NCBI RefSeq assembly: GCF_041206865.1
Contig: NZ_JBGEDP010000001.1
Location: 4,650,001-4,714,000 of the forward strand
DNA length: 64,000 bases
From: Mycobacterium sp. HUMS_12744610
GTDB taxonomy: Bacteria; Actinomycetota; Actinomycetes; Mycobacteriales; Mycobacteriaceae
Reading direction: 5' to 3'
Shown: positions 44,266-52,767 of the stretch, one piece after another
Numbering within the stretch: position 1 is the stretch's first letter
Layout of the letters: each line of letters opens with the position of its first letter
Notes under the pieces: generated by a model
Seen by the model: only the letters and a program-made list of their open reading frames with translations
What the model was told of the DNA's origin: nothing
Databases searched by the model: none
Program-made: the position numbers and the translations under genes

Positions 44266-45281
44266 CGGCGCTCCTCTCTCCCGGTCCCGAACGTGAGGAC
44301 CTCGGTGACCAGACGCCGCTCGGTGCGTTCGGCGCGCCGGCCGTCCGACGGTGCACCCCCGACGCGGACCAGCAGCTGCGGCTGTCCCGCGGTCCCGACG
44401 ATCTCCGCGATCACGGTGCGGCTCGCCGGGACCTCGGTCAGGTGGGTCACCGTGCAGGTGGCCAGGCCGGTCACGGTGCACTCGATCAACACCGCCGAGA
44501 GCGCTTCGCCGCAGCGCAACACCTCGGGGCGGTCGTCGCCGTGGGGGGTGGACAGCACCACGATTTTCGAGCGGTCGTGGTCGACCGCGGCGCGGCGCCC
44601 GGAAGCGCCCGCCGGCGGAAAGGAGCGGGCGACGTCGACGCGGTCGGCGTCGGAAGCGGACACCAGCACGCTTTCGGGAACATGCGTGGCGTCTGATTCG
44701 AATGGCGATGTCCACCAGCGCAATTCGGACACATAGGTGGTGTCGTAACGGCGCAGCGTCTCCTCGAGCGCGGACTCCTCGGCCAACCGGGGGCGCTGCT
44801 CGTCGGCCACCACGTCCAGCAGCACGTCGTAGGGTGCCACCGTGCGGCACAGCGCGGCATGCACGGCCGGCCAGCGGGGCGGCGGGTCGAACGGCAGCCG
44901 GTCGGTGCGGCGCCGCAGGATCGCGTCCGCCCGCAACCGGTCCGCCCGGGTCACCGTGTCCATCGGGCGGAACCGCACGGCGGCGAGGTGGTCGGGCTCG
45001 CCCGGCTCGGGGAGCCGTTCGGTGTCGGCGGCCCAACCGGCGGCGGCCATGGCCACCCGCAGGTGGTCGAGTACCGCGCCACAGCTCAATATCAGCTCCC
45101 GGCCGGTGCGGTCGGTCCCCGGCATCGACTGCCGGGGATCGGCCCACAGGTGCAGCGTCGAGTCCTCGACGACCCACCGCCAGGGCTGGCTGTTGTGCAG
45201 CGACGGTGCGCGACACGCAAGCGTCACTGCGTCGCGAATCGCCTCGGGCGTAAGCCCTTCCGCGGGCCCTTTCACTCCCAT
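44262..45281 (-). CDS. Acg-like FMN nitroreductase family protein
   Basis: This 339-residue member of the mycobacterial Acg/Rv3131/Rv3127 family carries LACRAPSLHNSQPWRWVVEDSTLHLWADPRQSMPGTDRTGRELILSCGA at the N terminus. That motif fits FMN and the lid, and Rv2032 (acg) shares it. These proteins sequester FMN and are DosR-induced; no nitroreductase substrate has been proven. C-terminal features include GTAGQPQLLVRVGGAP. It starts four bases after the Rv2004c-like gene ends and overlaps the next gene by ATGA. The place in an operon with a DosR-type promoter supports a dormancy role. Confidence 0.9.
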   Translation of the reverse strand: MGVKGPAEGLTPEAIRDAVTLACRAPSLHNSQPWRWVVEDSTLHLWADPRQSMPGTDRTGRELILSCGAVLDHLRVAMAAAGWAADTERLPEPGEPDHLAAVRFRPMDTVTRADRLRADAILRRRTDRLPFDPPPRWPAVHAALCRTVAPYDVLLDVVADEQRPRLAEESALEETLRRYDTTYVSELRWWTSPFESDATHVPESVLVSASDADRVDVARSFPPAGASGRRAAVDHDRSKIVVLSTPHGDDRPEVLRCGEALSAVLIECTVTGLATCTVTHLTEVPASRTVIAEIVGTAGQPQLLVRVGGAPSDGRRAERTERRLVTEVLTFGTGREERR

Positions 45282-45285
45282 GCCA

Positions 45286-46806
45286 TCACCCCGGGCGTCG
45301 TCGGAGCGTTGTCTGCTGCCAGATGCCGAGGGCCTGCGCCAGCACCTGCTCGACGGGGCGGGAGGTGTCGATGCGGTGCGCGTCGTCCCAGCCGGAATCG
45401 TGCGCGGCCAGTGCCGCGGCGATCTCCGGGGTCACCTCCGAGTTGCCCGGCCGCCGGGTCGTGATCCGGTCGGCCGCCAGGCCGGTCGTCGACGAGCACA
45501 TGAGTTCGACCATTGCCGAATGCGTTTCGTCGGCAAGACGGTACGCCTGCGCACGCATCCGCGGGTCACGCCACGTGCCGTCCAGGATCACCGACCGGCC
45601 GTTGCCCAGCGACTCCCGGGCCCGCCGCAGGACCACGTTGTAAACCGTCGCGACGTTCTCCGGGCTGTACAGTCCGATGTCCAGGACGCCGGAATCGCCG
45701 GCGATGACGTCAGCCTCGCGCAGTTGGCGCCGGACGTCGTCGGTCGAGATCACCTGAGCTCCGAAGGCTTCTGAAAGCCCTTGCGCCAGAGTGGACTTGC
45801 CGGTGCCCGGGTTGCCGCCGACGAGCGCCAGCCGCACGGTGCCGTTGCGCAGGTGCCGGCCCGCGATGTCCAGGTGGCGGGCGGCGTCGTCGGCGGCCCC
45901 CGGTTTGCCCTGGGTGAACCGCAGGCATTCGACCTTCGCGCGGACGACGGCGCGGTAGGCGACGTAGAAGTCCCGAAGCTCCGCCGGCGCGGTGTCCGCC
46001 GCGTGCTCGGCGTAGCGGTCCAGGAAGTAGGCCCCGAGGTCGTCGCGGCCGAGGAAGTCCAGATCCATTGCGAGGAAGGCGGCGTCGTCGATGCAGTCGA
46101 CGTAGCGCAGTTCGTCGTCGAACTCGAGGCAGTCCAGCAGCGCCGGCCGCCCGCCCGCGTAGAAGATGTCGTCGGCGAGCAGGTCGCCGTGCCCGTCGAC
46201 GATGCGCCCCGCCGCGACGCGGCCGGCGAACAGGGGCCCGCGCCCCGCCAAGAATTCCTCGGCGAGGTGCCGCAGCCGCGCCACCTCCCCGGCCGCGACG
46301 CCGGGAACCGGCAACCCCGCGTAGCGGTCGAGTTCCGTCAGGTTCTCGGCCCAGCGCCGCCCGATCGCCCCGGCATCGCCCTGGGCGTCGATCAGCGGGC
46401 CGCGCTCGGCAATGGCGTGGAATCCGGCCAGGGTCGCGGCGACGGCGTCCAGCACGCCGCGGACGGCGTCGTCCGGGCCGCGGGTCACCAGCGACGCCAG
46501 CCGGTCCTCGTCGCGGTAGCGGCGCATGACGACGACCGGTTCCGCCGGCCCGCCGGCGGGGTCGCTGAGGTGGGCGACGCCGAGATAACTCTGCGGCGAC
46601 AGGCGGCTGTTCAACTCGACCTCCCGGGCGCAGGCGCGCTCGCGCCGCTCCGGCGTCCGGAAGTCGAGGAAGTCGGTCAGGACCGGCTTCTTGGCCTTGA
46701 AGGCGCGGTCACCGGCCAGCACAACCACACCCGTGTGGGTCTCCCGCACCTCGACGTAGGGCATCGCGGTCGTCATCGCCGGCGCGGCAGTGGTCGCCGT
46801 ATCCAT
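45286..46806 (-). CDS. bifunctional aminoglycoside phosphotransferase-like/AAA kinase protein (Rv2004c-like)
   Basis: This 506-residue two-domain protein has an N-terminal APH-like domain (AFKAKKPVLTDFLDF, GRIVDGHGDLLADDIFY with HGD catalytic motif, LLDCLEFDDELRYVD) and a C-terminal P-loop kinase domain. The Walker A motif is VGGNPGTGKSTLAQGL (about residue 340), followed by DGTWRDPRMR and a lid rich in Arg. Length and domain order match Rv2004c, a DosR-regulon member of unknown substrate. It begins four bases after the Usp gene and four bases before the nitroreductase gene, so the operon is tight. Both kinase domains look active. Confidence 0.92.
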   Translation of the reverse strand: MDTATTAAPAMTTAMPYVEVRETHTGVVVLAGDRAFKAKKPVLTDFLDFRTPERRERACAREVELNSRLSPQSYLGVAHLSDPAGGPAEPVVVMRRYRDEDRLASLVTRGPDDAVRGVLDAVAATLAGFHAIAERGPLIDAQGDAGAIGRRWAENLTELDRYAGLPVPGVAAGEVARLRHLAEEFLAGRGPLFAGRVAAGRIVDGHGDLLADDIFYAGGRPALLDCLEFDDELRYVDCIDDAAFLAMDLDFLGRDDLGAYFLDRYAEHAADTAPAELRDFYVAYRAVVRAKVECLRFTQGKPGAADDAARHLDIAGRHLRNGTVRLALVGGNPGTGKSTLAQGLSEAFGAQVISTDDVRRQLREADVIAGDSGVLDIGLYSPENVATVYNVVLRRARESLGNGRSVILDGTWRDPRMRAQAYRLADETHSAMVELMCSSTTGLAADRITTRRPGNSEVTPEIAAALAAHDSGWDDAHRIDTSRPVEQVLAQALGIWQQTTLRRRPG

Positions 46807-46810
46807 GGGC

Positions 46811-47698
46811 TCAGCGCGGCCGCGCGACGATCACCGGCATGCGGACCGAGTGCAGGACGGCGTTGCTGACCGACCCCAGCAGCATGCCGGTCAGCCCGCC
46901 CCGGCCGTGGCTGCCCACGACGACCAGCTGAGCGCCCTCCGCCTTCTCGATCAACTGCCTTGCCGGACGGTCACATTCGACGAGCCGATGCACCGTGACA
47001 TCGGGGTAGCACTCCTGCCACCCCGCCAGCCGTTCGGCGAGGCTGAGCTCGGCCTCCTCCTTGACCGTCGCCCAGTCCATCCCCGGCAGTTCGTACACCT
47101 GGACGTCGCTCCACGCGTGCAGGGCCTGCAGGTCCACGCCGCGCCGGGACGCTTCGTCGAAGGCGATCGTCACGGCGAGCTCCGAGGCCGGCGAACCGTC
47201 GACGCCCACCAGCACCGGGGCCTGCGCGGGATGGGGCATCAGCGGATCCTCGTCGCGTACCACCGCGACCGGGCAGTGCGCGCTGCGCACCACGTTCGAG
47301 CTGACCGAGCCCAGCAGCGCCCGCGCCACCGTGCCGCGCCCGTGGCTGCCCACGACCAGCAGTTCCGCGTCTTCGGACATGTCCACCAGCGTAGGCACCG
47401 GTGGCGAGCACCTGAGCTCGCTGGACACGGCGACCTTGCGGTCGGTGGGCACGGCGTCCTCGGCGATCTTGACCGCCTGCTCGAGGACCCGACGGCCCTC
47501 CCCCTCCTCCCAGGCCGACACACCCGACGACAGCGGGAACTGCGGGTACATCGGCACGGCGGCGTTCACCATGTGCACCACGGTCAGCGGGACGTGCCGC
47601 AGTGCCGCCTCACGCGCCGCCCAGCAGACGGCGGCGTTGGACGCGGGCGATCCGTCGACGCCGGCGAGGATCCCGTACCGGTTGGCGGGTCCGGACAT
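46811..47698 (-). CDS. tandem universal stress protein (Rv2005c-like)
   Basis: This 295-residue protein has two Usp domains (about 1-145 and 155-295), each ending with an ATP-binding loop: VVGSHGRGTVARALLGSVSSNVV and VVGSHGRGGLTGMLLGSVSNAVLHS. Both follow the G-2x-G-9x-G-S pattern, so both sites should bind nucleotide. The ATG at 47698 has GAGGGGAG seven bases upstream. It is the first gene of the six-gene operon. On the minus strand TAGCGT (47730-47725) lies 20 bases after the DosR-like box at 47751-47770. The order Rv2004c-Rv2005c-otsB1 is kept. It probably acts in adaptation to hypoxia. Confidence 0.93.
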   Translation of the reverse strand: MSGPANRYGILAGVDGSPASNAAVCWAAREAALRHVPLTVVHMVNAAVPMYPQFPLSSGVSAWEEGEGRRVLEQAVKIAEDAVPTDRKVAVSSELRCSPPVPTLVDMSEDAELLVVGSHGRGTVARALLGSVSSNVVRSAHCPVAVVRDEDPLMPHPAQAPVLVGVDGSPASELAVTIAFDEASRRGVDLQALHAWSDVQVYELPGMDWATVKEEAELSLAERLAGWQECYPDVTVHRLVECDRPARQLIEKAEGAQLVVVGSHGRGGLTGMLLGSVSNAVLHSVRMPVIVARPR

Positions 47699-47724
47699 GT
47701 AGCACTCCCCTCGTTCAGTTGAAA

Positions 47725-47770
47725 ACGCTATGGCGGGAATGGCCGTCGGGCATGAGGCTTTAGTCCTCAA
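47725..47770 (-). promoter_or_regulatory. DosR-type box and -10 of the six-gene Usp operon
   Basis: On the minus strand the core is AGGACTAAAGCCTC (47767-47754). TAGCGT (47730-47725) begins 20 bases after the 20-base box ends at 47751. The box is centred about 50 bases upstream of the likely start. Because the box is palindromic it may also aid otsB1 on the plus strand, but no matching -10 was found at that spacing there. Confidence 0.8.
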
Positions 47771-47842
47771 CCGCGTGGACAAGGGGCCCCGATCGGCTCG
47801 CACGGGTTCGATCGGGCCCCCCGCTGTGGCATCGTCACACCG

Positions 47843-50800
47843 GTGACCGAATGGCCCGCCACCATCGACCGGCGCTACCACGACGCGGTGATCTTCGACC
47901 TCGACTGCATGGTCGCCGAGGGCGGGGCCGGCGCGGTGCAGGTCTGCGATTCCACCGTGCCGCTGCTGCGCCGGCTGCGCGAAGTCGGCGCCGCCACCGC
48001 CGTGTGCTCGACCACCCGCGAATGCGCAACGGCGCTGCGCGCCGCCGGCGTCGCCGAACTCGTCGACGTTCTGATCGACGACGACCTCGACGGAAAGCAC
48101 CGGCCGGCGATACTGACCGACATGGCCGGTCACCTGGGCGTCCGGCCCGTCCGCTGCGTGGTGATCGGGCGCGACGCCGACGGGGTGCGGGCCGGCCGGG
48201 ACGGCGGCTTCGGCCTGGTCCTCGGCCTGCAGCGTAACGGCCACGCCGATGAACTGCTGGAAGCCGGCGCCGACACCGTCGTCGCCGACCTCGCCGAGAT
48301 CTCGGTGCGGCGCGGCGGCACGGACATGCCCGCCATCGCCGACGCGCTGCAGGTGTACAACCAGCTCAAGGAACTGGTCGCGACCCGCCGGCCCGCGGTG
48401 TTCCTCGACTTCGACGGCACGCTGTCCGAGATCGTCGCGCGGCCGGACGCGGCGACACCGGTCGACGGCGCCGCCGACGCGTTGCGTGCGCTGAGCGCCC
48501 AGTGCCCCGTCGCGGTGATCAGCGGCCGGGACCTGGCGGACGTGCGCGGCCGCGTCGGTGTCGACGGATTGTGGTACGCGGGCAGCCACGGCTTCGAGCT
48601 GTCCGCACCGGACGGCACCCACCACGAGAACCCCGACGCCGCCGGCGTGGTCGACGCGCTGGCGGACGCGGCCAAGCGGCTGGTGGAGACGCTCGGTGAC
48701 GTATCCGGGATCATGGTCGAGCACAAGCGTTTTGCCGTGGCGGTCCACTACCGCAATGCCGATCCCGCGGACATCGACCGGATCATCGCGGCGGTCCGCA
48801 GCCTCGGCCGGTCCGAAGGTTTCCGGGTCACGTCCGGCCGCAAGGTCGTCGAGCTACGCCCGGACATCGACTGGAACAAGGGCGCGACGCTGGACTGGCT
48901 CCTGCAACGAATCGACGGCCACGGCGACGGAATCGACGGTGCCGCCGGCCCCGACGCGGTGTTGCCGATCTACATCGGCGACGACATCACCGACGAGGAC
49001 GCCTTCGACGCGTTGCAATTCGACGGCGTGGGAATCGTGGTGCGCCATGACGAGAACGGCGATCGCCCGTCGGCGGCGCTGTTCAGCCTCGAAAACCCCT
49101 TGGCCGTCTGCGAGTTCCTGCGGCGACTGGCCGCGGATCTGCGGCAGAACGCCGCCACCGAGGCCGACGATCCGTGGCAGCTCGTCTATGAGGGCTACGA
49201 CCCCGGCGGCGAGCGACTGCGCGAGGCGCTGTGCACCGTCGGCAACGGCTACGTCGCCACCCGCGGTTGCGCTGCGGAGGCGGCCGCGTCCGAATCGCAC
49301 TATCCGGGCACCTACGCCGCCGGGGTGTACAACCAGTTGGACGACGTGGTTGCCGGCCGCGCGATCGAGAACGAAAGCCTGGTCAACCTGCCCAACTGGC
49401 TGGCGCTGACCTTCCGCGTCAACGGCAGCGCGTGGTTTCACATCGACGCCGCCGAGTTGCTCTCCTACCGGCAGACTTTCGACCTGCGGCACGCGACGCT
49501 GACGCGCACGCTGCGATTCCGGGACGACGCGGGCCAGATATCCACGCTGACCCAGCAGCGGTTCGCCTCCATGCACGAACCCCACCTGCTCGCCATGCGG
49601 ACCACACTCGAAGCCGAGAACTGGTCGGGCACGGTGGAATTCCGGTCACTGCTGGACGGAGCCGTGGGCAACACCATGGTCGAGCGCTACCGGTCGTTGT
49701 CGAGCATCCACCTGACCGGGGCGGCGATCGACGAGGTCGGCTCAGGTTCGGTGATACTGCGCACCGAAACCTCGCAGTCGCGGATCGCGATCGCGGTGGC
49801 CGCGCGCAGCACCGTCTGGAGCGAGGACGGCCTCGCCGACGCGCAGTACACGGCCGTGCGCGAATCAAACCGCGGCGGTCACGACATCCGGGTCGCACTG
49901 TCGGCGGGGCAGTCGCTGACGTGCGAGAAGGTCGTGACCATCTTCACCGGCCGGGATGCCGCCATCTCCGAGCCGGCCACCAGCGCCCGGCAGTACCTCG
50001 ATGCGGCCGGTCGATACGCCGAGCTGCACGAACAGCACGCCCGGGCGTGGGCCCGGCTGTGGGAACAATGCAACATCGGACTGAGCGACAACGTCGTGGC
50101 GGTGCGGGTGCTCCGGCTGCACCTGGTGCACCTGCTGCAGACCCTGTCCCCGCACACCGCCGAACTCGACGCCGGAGTGCCGGCCCGCGGGCTGCACGGG
50201 GAGGCCTACCGGGGGCACGTCTTCTGGGACTCGCTGTTCGTCTCCCCGGTGCTGAGCGTGCGCCTGCCCAACGTCGCCCGGTCGCTGCTGCAGTACCGTT
50301 ACCGACGCCTTCCCGAAGCCCGCCGCGCGGCGCGGCGGGCCGGCTATCGCGGCGCGATGATTCCGTGGCAGTCGGGCAGCGACGGGCGTGAGGTGAGCCA
50401 GGAGGTGCACCTCAATCCGCAGTCGGGCCGGTGGATTCCCGACGCCAGTGCGCGCGCGCATCACGTGGGCCTGGCCATCGCCTACAACGTGTGGCAGCAC
50501 TACCAGGTGACCGGTGACCGGCAGTACCTCGTCGACTACGGGGCCGAGATGCTGGTCGAGATCGCGCGGTTCTGGGTCGGTCTGGCGAAATTCGACGACA
50601 GCCGCGGCCGCTACACCATCCGGGGGGTCATCGGCCCCGACGAATTCCATTCCGGTTACCCGGGCAAGGAATACGACGGGATAGACAACAACGCCTACAC
50701 CAACGTGATGGCGGTCTGGGTGATCCTGCGGGCGATGGACGCGCTGGACCTGCTGACGCTGCGGGACCGGCTCGACCTCGTCGCAAAGGTCGGTCTGCGA

Positions 50801-51562
50801 GCCGAGGAACTCGAGCGGTGGCAACACGTGACCCGGCGCATGTTCGTTCCCTTCCACGACACGGACGACGGCATCGTGATCAGCCAGTTCGAGGGTTATC
50901 CAGAACTGGCGGAGCTGGATTGGGACCGCTACCGGCAGCGGTACGGAAACATCCAGCGACTCGACCGCATCCTGGAGGCCGAGGGCGACAGCGTCAACAA
51001 CTACCAGGCGTCCAAGCAGGCCGACGCGCTGATGCTGCTCTACCTGCTGTCCTCCGACGAGCTGCTGGGCCTGTTCGGCCGGCTCGGCTACCGCTTCGCG
51101 CCCGAGCAGATTCCCAAGACGGTGGACTACTACCTGGCGCGCACCTCGGACGGGTCGACGTTGAGCGCCGTGGTGCACGCGTGGGTCCTGGCCCGCGCCA
51201 AACGGCACCGGGCCATGAGGTATTTCGTACAGGTACTGAGTTCCGATGTCCTCGACATCCAGGGCGGCACGACCTCGGAGGGAATACACCTGGCCGCGAT
51301 GGCCGGCAGCATCGACCTGCTGCAACGGTGCTTCACCGGACTGGAAACCCGCGACGACCGGCTGATACTCAACCCGCACTGGCCGGAGCGGTTGGGTCCG
51401 ATCGAGTTCCCGTTCCTGTATCGCGGCCAGCGGCTGCACCTGCGGATCAGCGGACGCGTGGGCGCGCTGACCTCCGAAGCCAAGAACGCCAGACCGGTCC
51501 TGGTCGAATGCCGTGGCCGCGTGCAGCAACTGCTGCCCGGACACCGGCTCGAAGTCCAGTGA
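47843..51562 (+). CDS. otsB1: HAD / trehalose-6-phosphate phosphatase / GH65 fusion (OtsB1-like)
   Basis: This 1239-residue three-domain protein has, first, an HAD phosphatase-like region (about residues 8-160, FDLDCMVAEGG). The second is a trehalose-phosphatase domain (about 175-430, FLDFDGTLSEIVARPDAATP, SGRDLADVRGR, DWNKGATLDWLL, GDDITDEDAF). The third is a GH65 phosphorylase domain (about 440-1239, LVYEGYDPGGERLREALCTVGNGY; catalytic Glu in GVIGPDEFHSGYPGKEYDGIDNNAYTN at about 930). The counterpart Rv2006 (otsB1) has the same layout but is longer. It could remove phosphate from trehalose phosphate and phosphorolyse trehalose or kojibiose-like disaccharides. The GTG lies seven bases after CATCGT, hinting at a leaderless start. 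Confidence 0.93.
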   Translation: MTEWPATIDRRYHDAVIFDLDCMVAEGGAGAVQVCDSTVPLLRRLREVGAATAVCSTTRECATALRAAGVAELVDVLIDDDLDGKHRPAILTDMAGHLGVRPVRCVVIGRDADGVRAGRDGGFGLVLGLQRNGHADELLEAGADTVVADLAEISVRRGGTDMPAIADALQVYNQLKELVATRRPAVFLDFDGTLSEIVARPDAATPVDGAADALRALSAQCPVAVISGRDLADVRGRVGVDGLWYAGSHGFELSAPDGTHHENPDAAGVVDALADAAKRLVETLGDVSGIMVEHKRFAVAVHYRNADPADIDRIIAAVRSLGRSEGFRVTSGRKVVELRPDIDWNKGATLDWLLQRIDGHGDGIDGAAGPDAVLPIYIGDDITDEDAFDALQFDGVGIVVRHDENGDRPSAALFSLENPLAVCEFLRRLAADLRQNAATEADDPWQLVYEGYDPGGERLREALCTVGNGYVATRGCAAEAAASESHYPGTYAAGVYNQLDDVVAGRAIENESLVNLPNWLALTFRVNGSAWFHIDAAELLSYRQTFDLRHATLTRTLRFRDDAGQISTLTQQRFASMHEPHLLAMRTTLEAENWSGTVEFRSLLDGAVGNTMVERYRSLSSIHLTGAAIDEVGSGSVILRTETSQSRIAIAVAARSTVWSEDGLADAQYTAVRESNRGGHDIRVALSAGQSLTCEKVVTIFTGRDAAISEPATSARQYLDAAGRYAELHEQHARAWARLWEQCNIGLSDNVVAVRVLRLHLVHLLQTLSPHTAELDAGVPARGLHGEAYRGHVFWDSLFVSPVLSVRLPNVARSLLQYRYRRLPEARRAARRAGYRGAMIPWQSGSDGREVSQEVHLNPQSGRWIPDASARAHHVGLAIAYNVWQHYQVTGDRQYLVDYGAEMLVEIARFWVGLAKFDDSRGRYTIRGVIGPDEFHSGYPGKEYDGIDNNAYTNVMAVWVILRAMDALDLLTLRDRLDLVAKVGLRAEELERWQHVTRRMFVPFHDTDDGIVISQFEGYPELAELDWDRYRQRYGNIQRLDRILEAEGDSVNNYQASKQADALMLLYLLSSDELLGLFGRLGYRFAPEQIPKTVDYYLARTSDGSTLSAVVHAWVLARAKRHRAMRYFVQVLSSDVLDIQGGTTSEGIHLAAMAGSIDLLQRCFTGLETRDDRLILNPHWPERLGPIEFPFLYRGQRLHLRISGRVGALTSEAKNARPVLVECRGRVQQLLPGHRLEVQ

Positions 51563-51598
51563 TCGCGAGCCCGGCGCCGGTGACCATCGCCGGCCGAT

Positions 51599-51644
51599 CG
51601 GGGGTCCAACGACCCTGCTGGGCGGGGAGTCCGGCGCATAGTGT
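51599..51644 (+). promoter_or_regulatory. DosR-type box and -10 upstream of the single-copy Usp gene
   Basis: The core GGGTCCAACGACCC (51602-51615) is a near-perfect palindrome of DosR secondary-box type. TAGTGT (51639-51644) begins 20 bases after the 20-base box. Transcription should start near 51651, leaving an untranslated leader of about 48 bases before the ATG at 51699. Confidence 0.8.
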
Positions 51645-51698
51645 CAGGCATCGGCGGCCCGGGGAATCACCCCGGCGCCACCAGATTGGGAGGACGCG

Positions 51699-52517
51699 AT
51701 GAACCAGCCGGCACAGCGGATCGTGGTTGGTATCGACGGCTCGGACGCGGCGATCAACGCGGCCAGGTGGGCGCTCACCGAGGCCGTCGGGCGCAACATC
51801 GCGCTGCGGCTCGTGCACGCCGTCCCCGACCGGCGGGCCGACGGGGGCACCGCCGACGACGGCCTGGAGGTCGAATACGCCGAAACGTCGCTGCGCGCCG
51901 CCGACGCGGCGTTGCAGGCGCTGGGCGAGCCGGTCAAGGTCGAAAGCGACATCGTGCGCGGATCGCCCGAAAGCGCCCTGCTCGACGAGTCGCGGGGCGC
52001 GGCGATGGTGTGTGTGGGGTCGGTGGGCATCGGGCGCATCGCCAGCAAGGTCCTCGGCTCGACCGCCGACGCCTTGGCCCGCGGGGCGCCGTGCCCTGTG
52101 GCGATCATCCGGTGCGACCGCGACGCCGCCGAACCGGGCCCCGCGCCGGACCCGGGATATGTCGCCGTCGTCGTCGACGACACCCCCGGCAACGACGCGG
52201 TGCTCGAACACGGGTTCCGCGAGGCACGGTTGCGCGGGGCGCCGGTGCTGGCGATGGGCGTGTGGCGCTGGGGCCTCGGTGAGATCCCCTACCGCCAGCT
52301 CGAACACCGGCTCGGCCCCTGGGTCTCCCGGTACCCCGAGGTGCACGTCATGCCGGCCGCCGCGCGGCGGGGGGCCGCCGAGTTCCTCGCCCACACCCAG
52401 GAACCGGTCCGGCTCGCCGTCGTGGGCGCCGACGACGCCGACAAGGTCGCCCGGCTCGTCGGGCCGACGGGGCGCGCGCACGGCCACGCCGTGTGTTCGG
52501 TGCTGGTGGTGCGCTGA
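51699..52517 (+). CDS. universal stress protein with degenerate second domain
   Basis: The 272-residue product has a first Usp domain with IVVGIDGSDAAINAARWAL at the start and VCVGSVGIGRIASKVLGSTADALARG as a recognisable ATP loop (G-2x-G-9x-G-S). The second domain (about 145-272) lacks this loop and ends LAVVGADDADKVARLVGPTGRAHGHAVCSVLVVR, as in the Rv3134c/Rv2028c type. GGGAGGA lies five bases before the ATG. Its own DosR-type promoter is at 51599-51644. A decayed vapC fragment lies directly downstream. It probably senses nucleotide state during dormancy, which is inference. Confidence 0.9.
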   Translation: MNQPAQRIVVGIDGSDAAINAARWALTEAVGRNIALRLVHAVPDRRADGGTADDGLEVEYAETSLRAADAALQALGEPVKVESDIVRGSPESALLDESRGAAMVCVGSVGIGRIASKVLGSTADALARGAPCPVAIIRCDRDAAEPGPAPDPGYVAVVVDDTPGNDAVLEHGFREARLRGAPVLAMGVWRWGLGEIPYRQLEHRLGPWVSRYPEVHVMPAAARRGAAEFLAHTQEPVRLAVVGADDADKVARLVGPTGRAHGHAVCSVLVVR

Positions 52518-52527
52518 GGCGGGCCGA

Positions 52528-52767
52528 TCAGACGCCGACGATGGTCAGGAGATGTCCGAGACCCCGGAAGTCAGCGACGTTGCGCGGGTAGAGCGGGAGG
52601 TCGATCGCCACGGCGGAGGCGGCGATCGGCAGATCGACGGCGCGGGGCCTCGCCGCGTCGCTGCGAAAAAGTCGAACTCCATTGGCGGAGCGCTCCCGAA
52701 CGCAGCGACCGCCGCGGCGGCGCTGACGAATCGAGCCCGACGCACCGGCGAAAGCTCACCGACCCGG
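52528..52767 (-). pseudogene. vapC (PIN-domain toxin) remnant
   Basis: One frame reads RVGELSPVRRARFVSAAAAVAAFGS and then, after a shift, RPRAVDLPIAASAVAIDLPLYPRNVADFRGLGHLLTIVGV and a TGA. The second piece is the C-terminal part of a PIN-domain toxin of VapC type: D-L-x-IAA-A-x-A-x-x-x-LPLYTRN-xDF-x-GL. The catalytic N-terminal acidic residues and any antitoxin are absent. An internal deletion plus a frameshift indicate loss of function. It sits between two Usp genes and its 5' side abuts the stop of the next Usp gene. Confidence 0.65.

Noticed and set aside
47781..47820. Further GGGGCCCC and GGGTTCGATCGGGCCC motifs as DosR boxes for otsB1
   Set aside because: Their core spacing does not match GGGACTWWAGTCCC and no TANNNT lies at 20-21 bases. 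They may be chance palindromes in GC-rich DNA.
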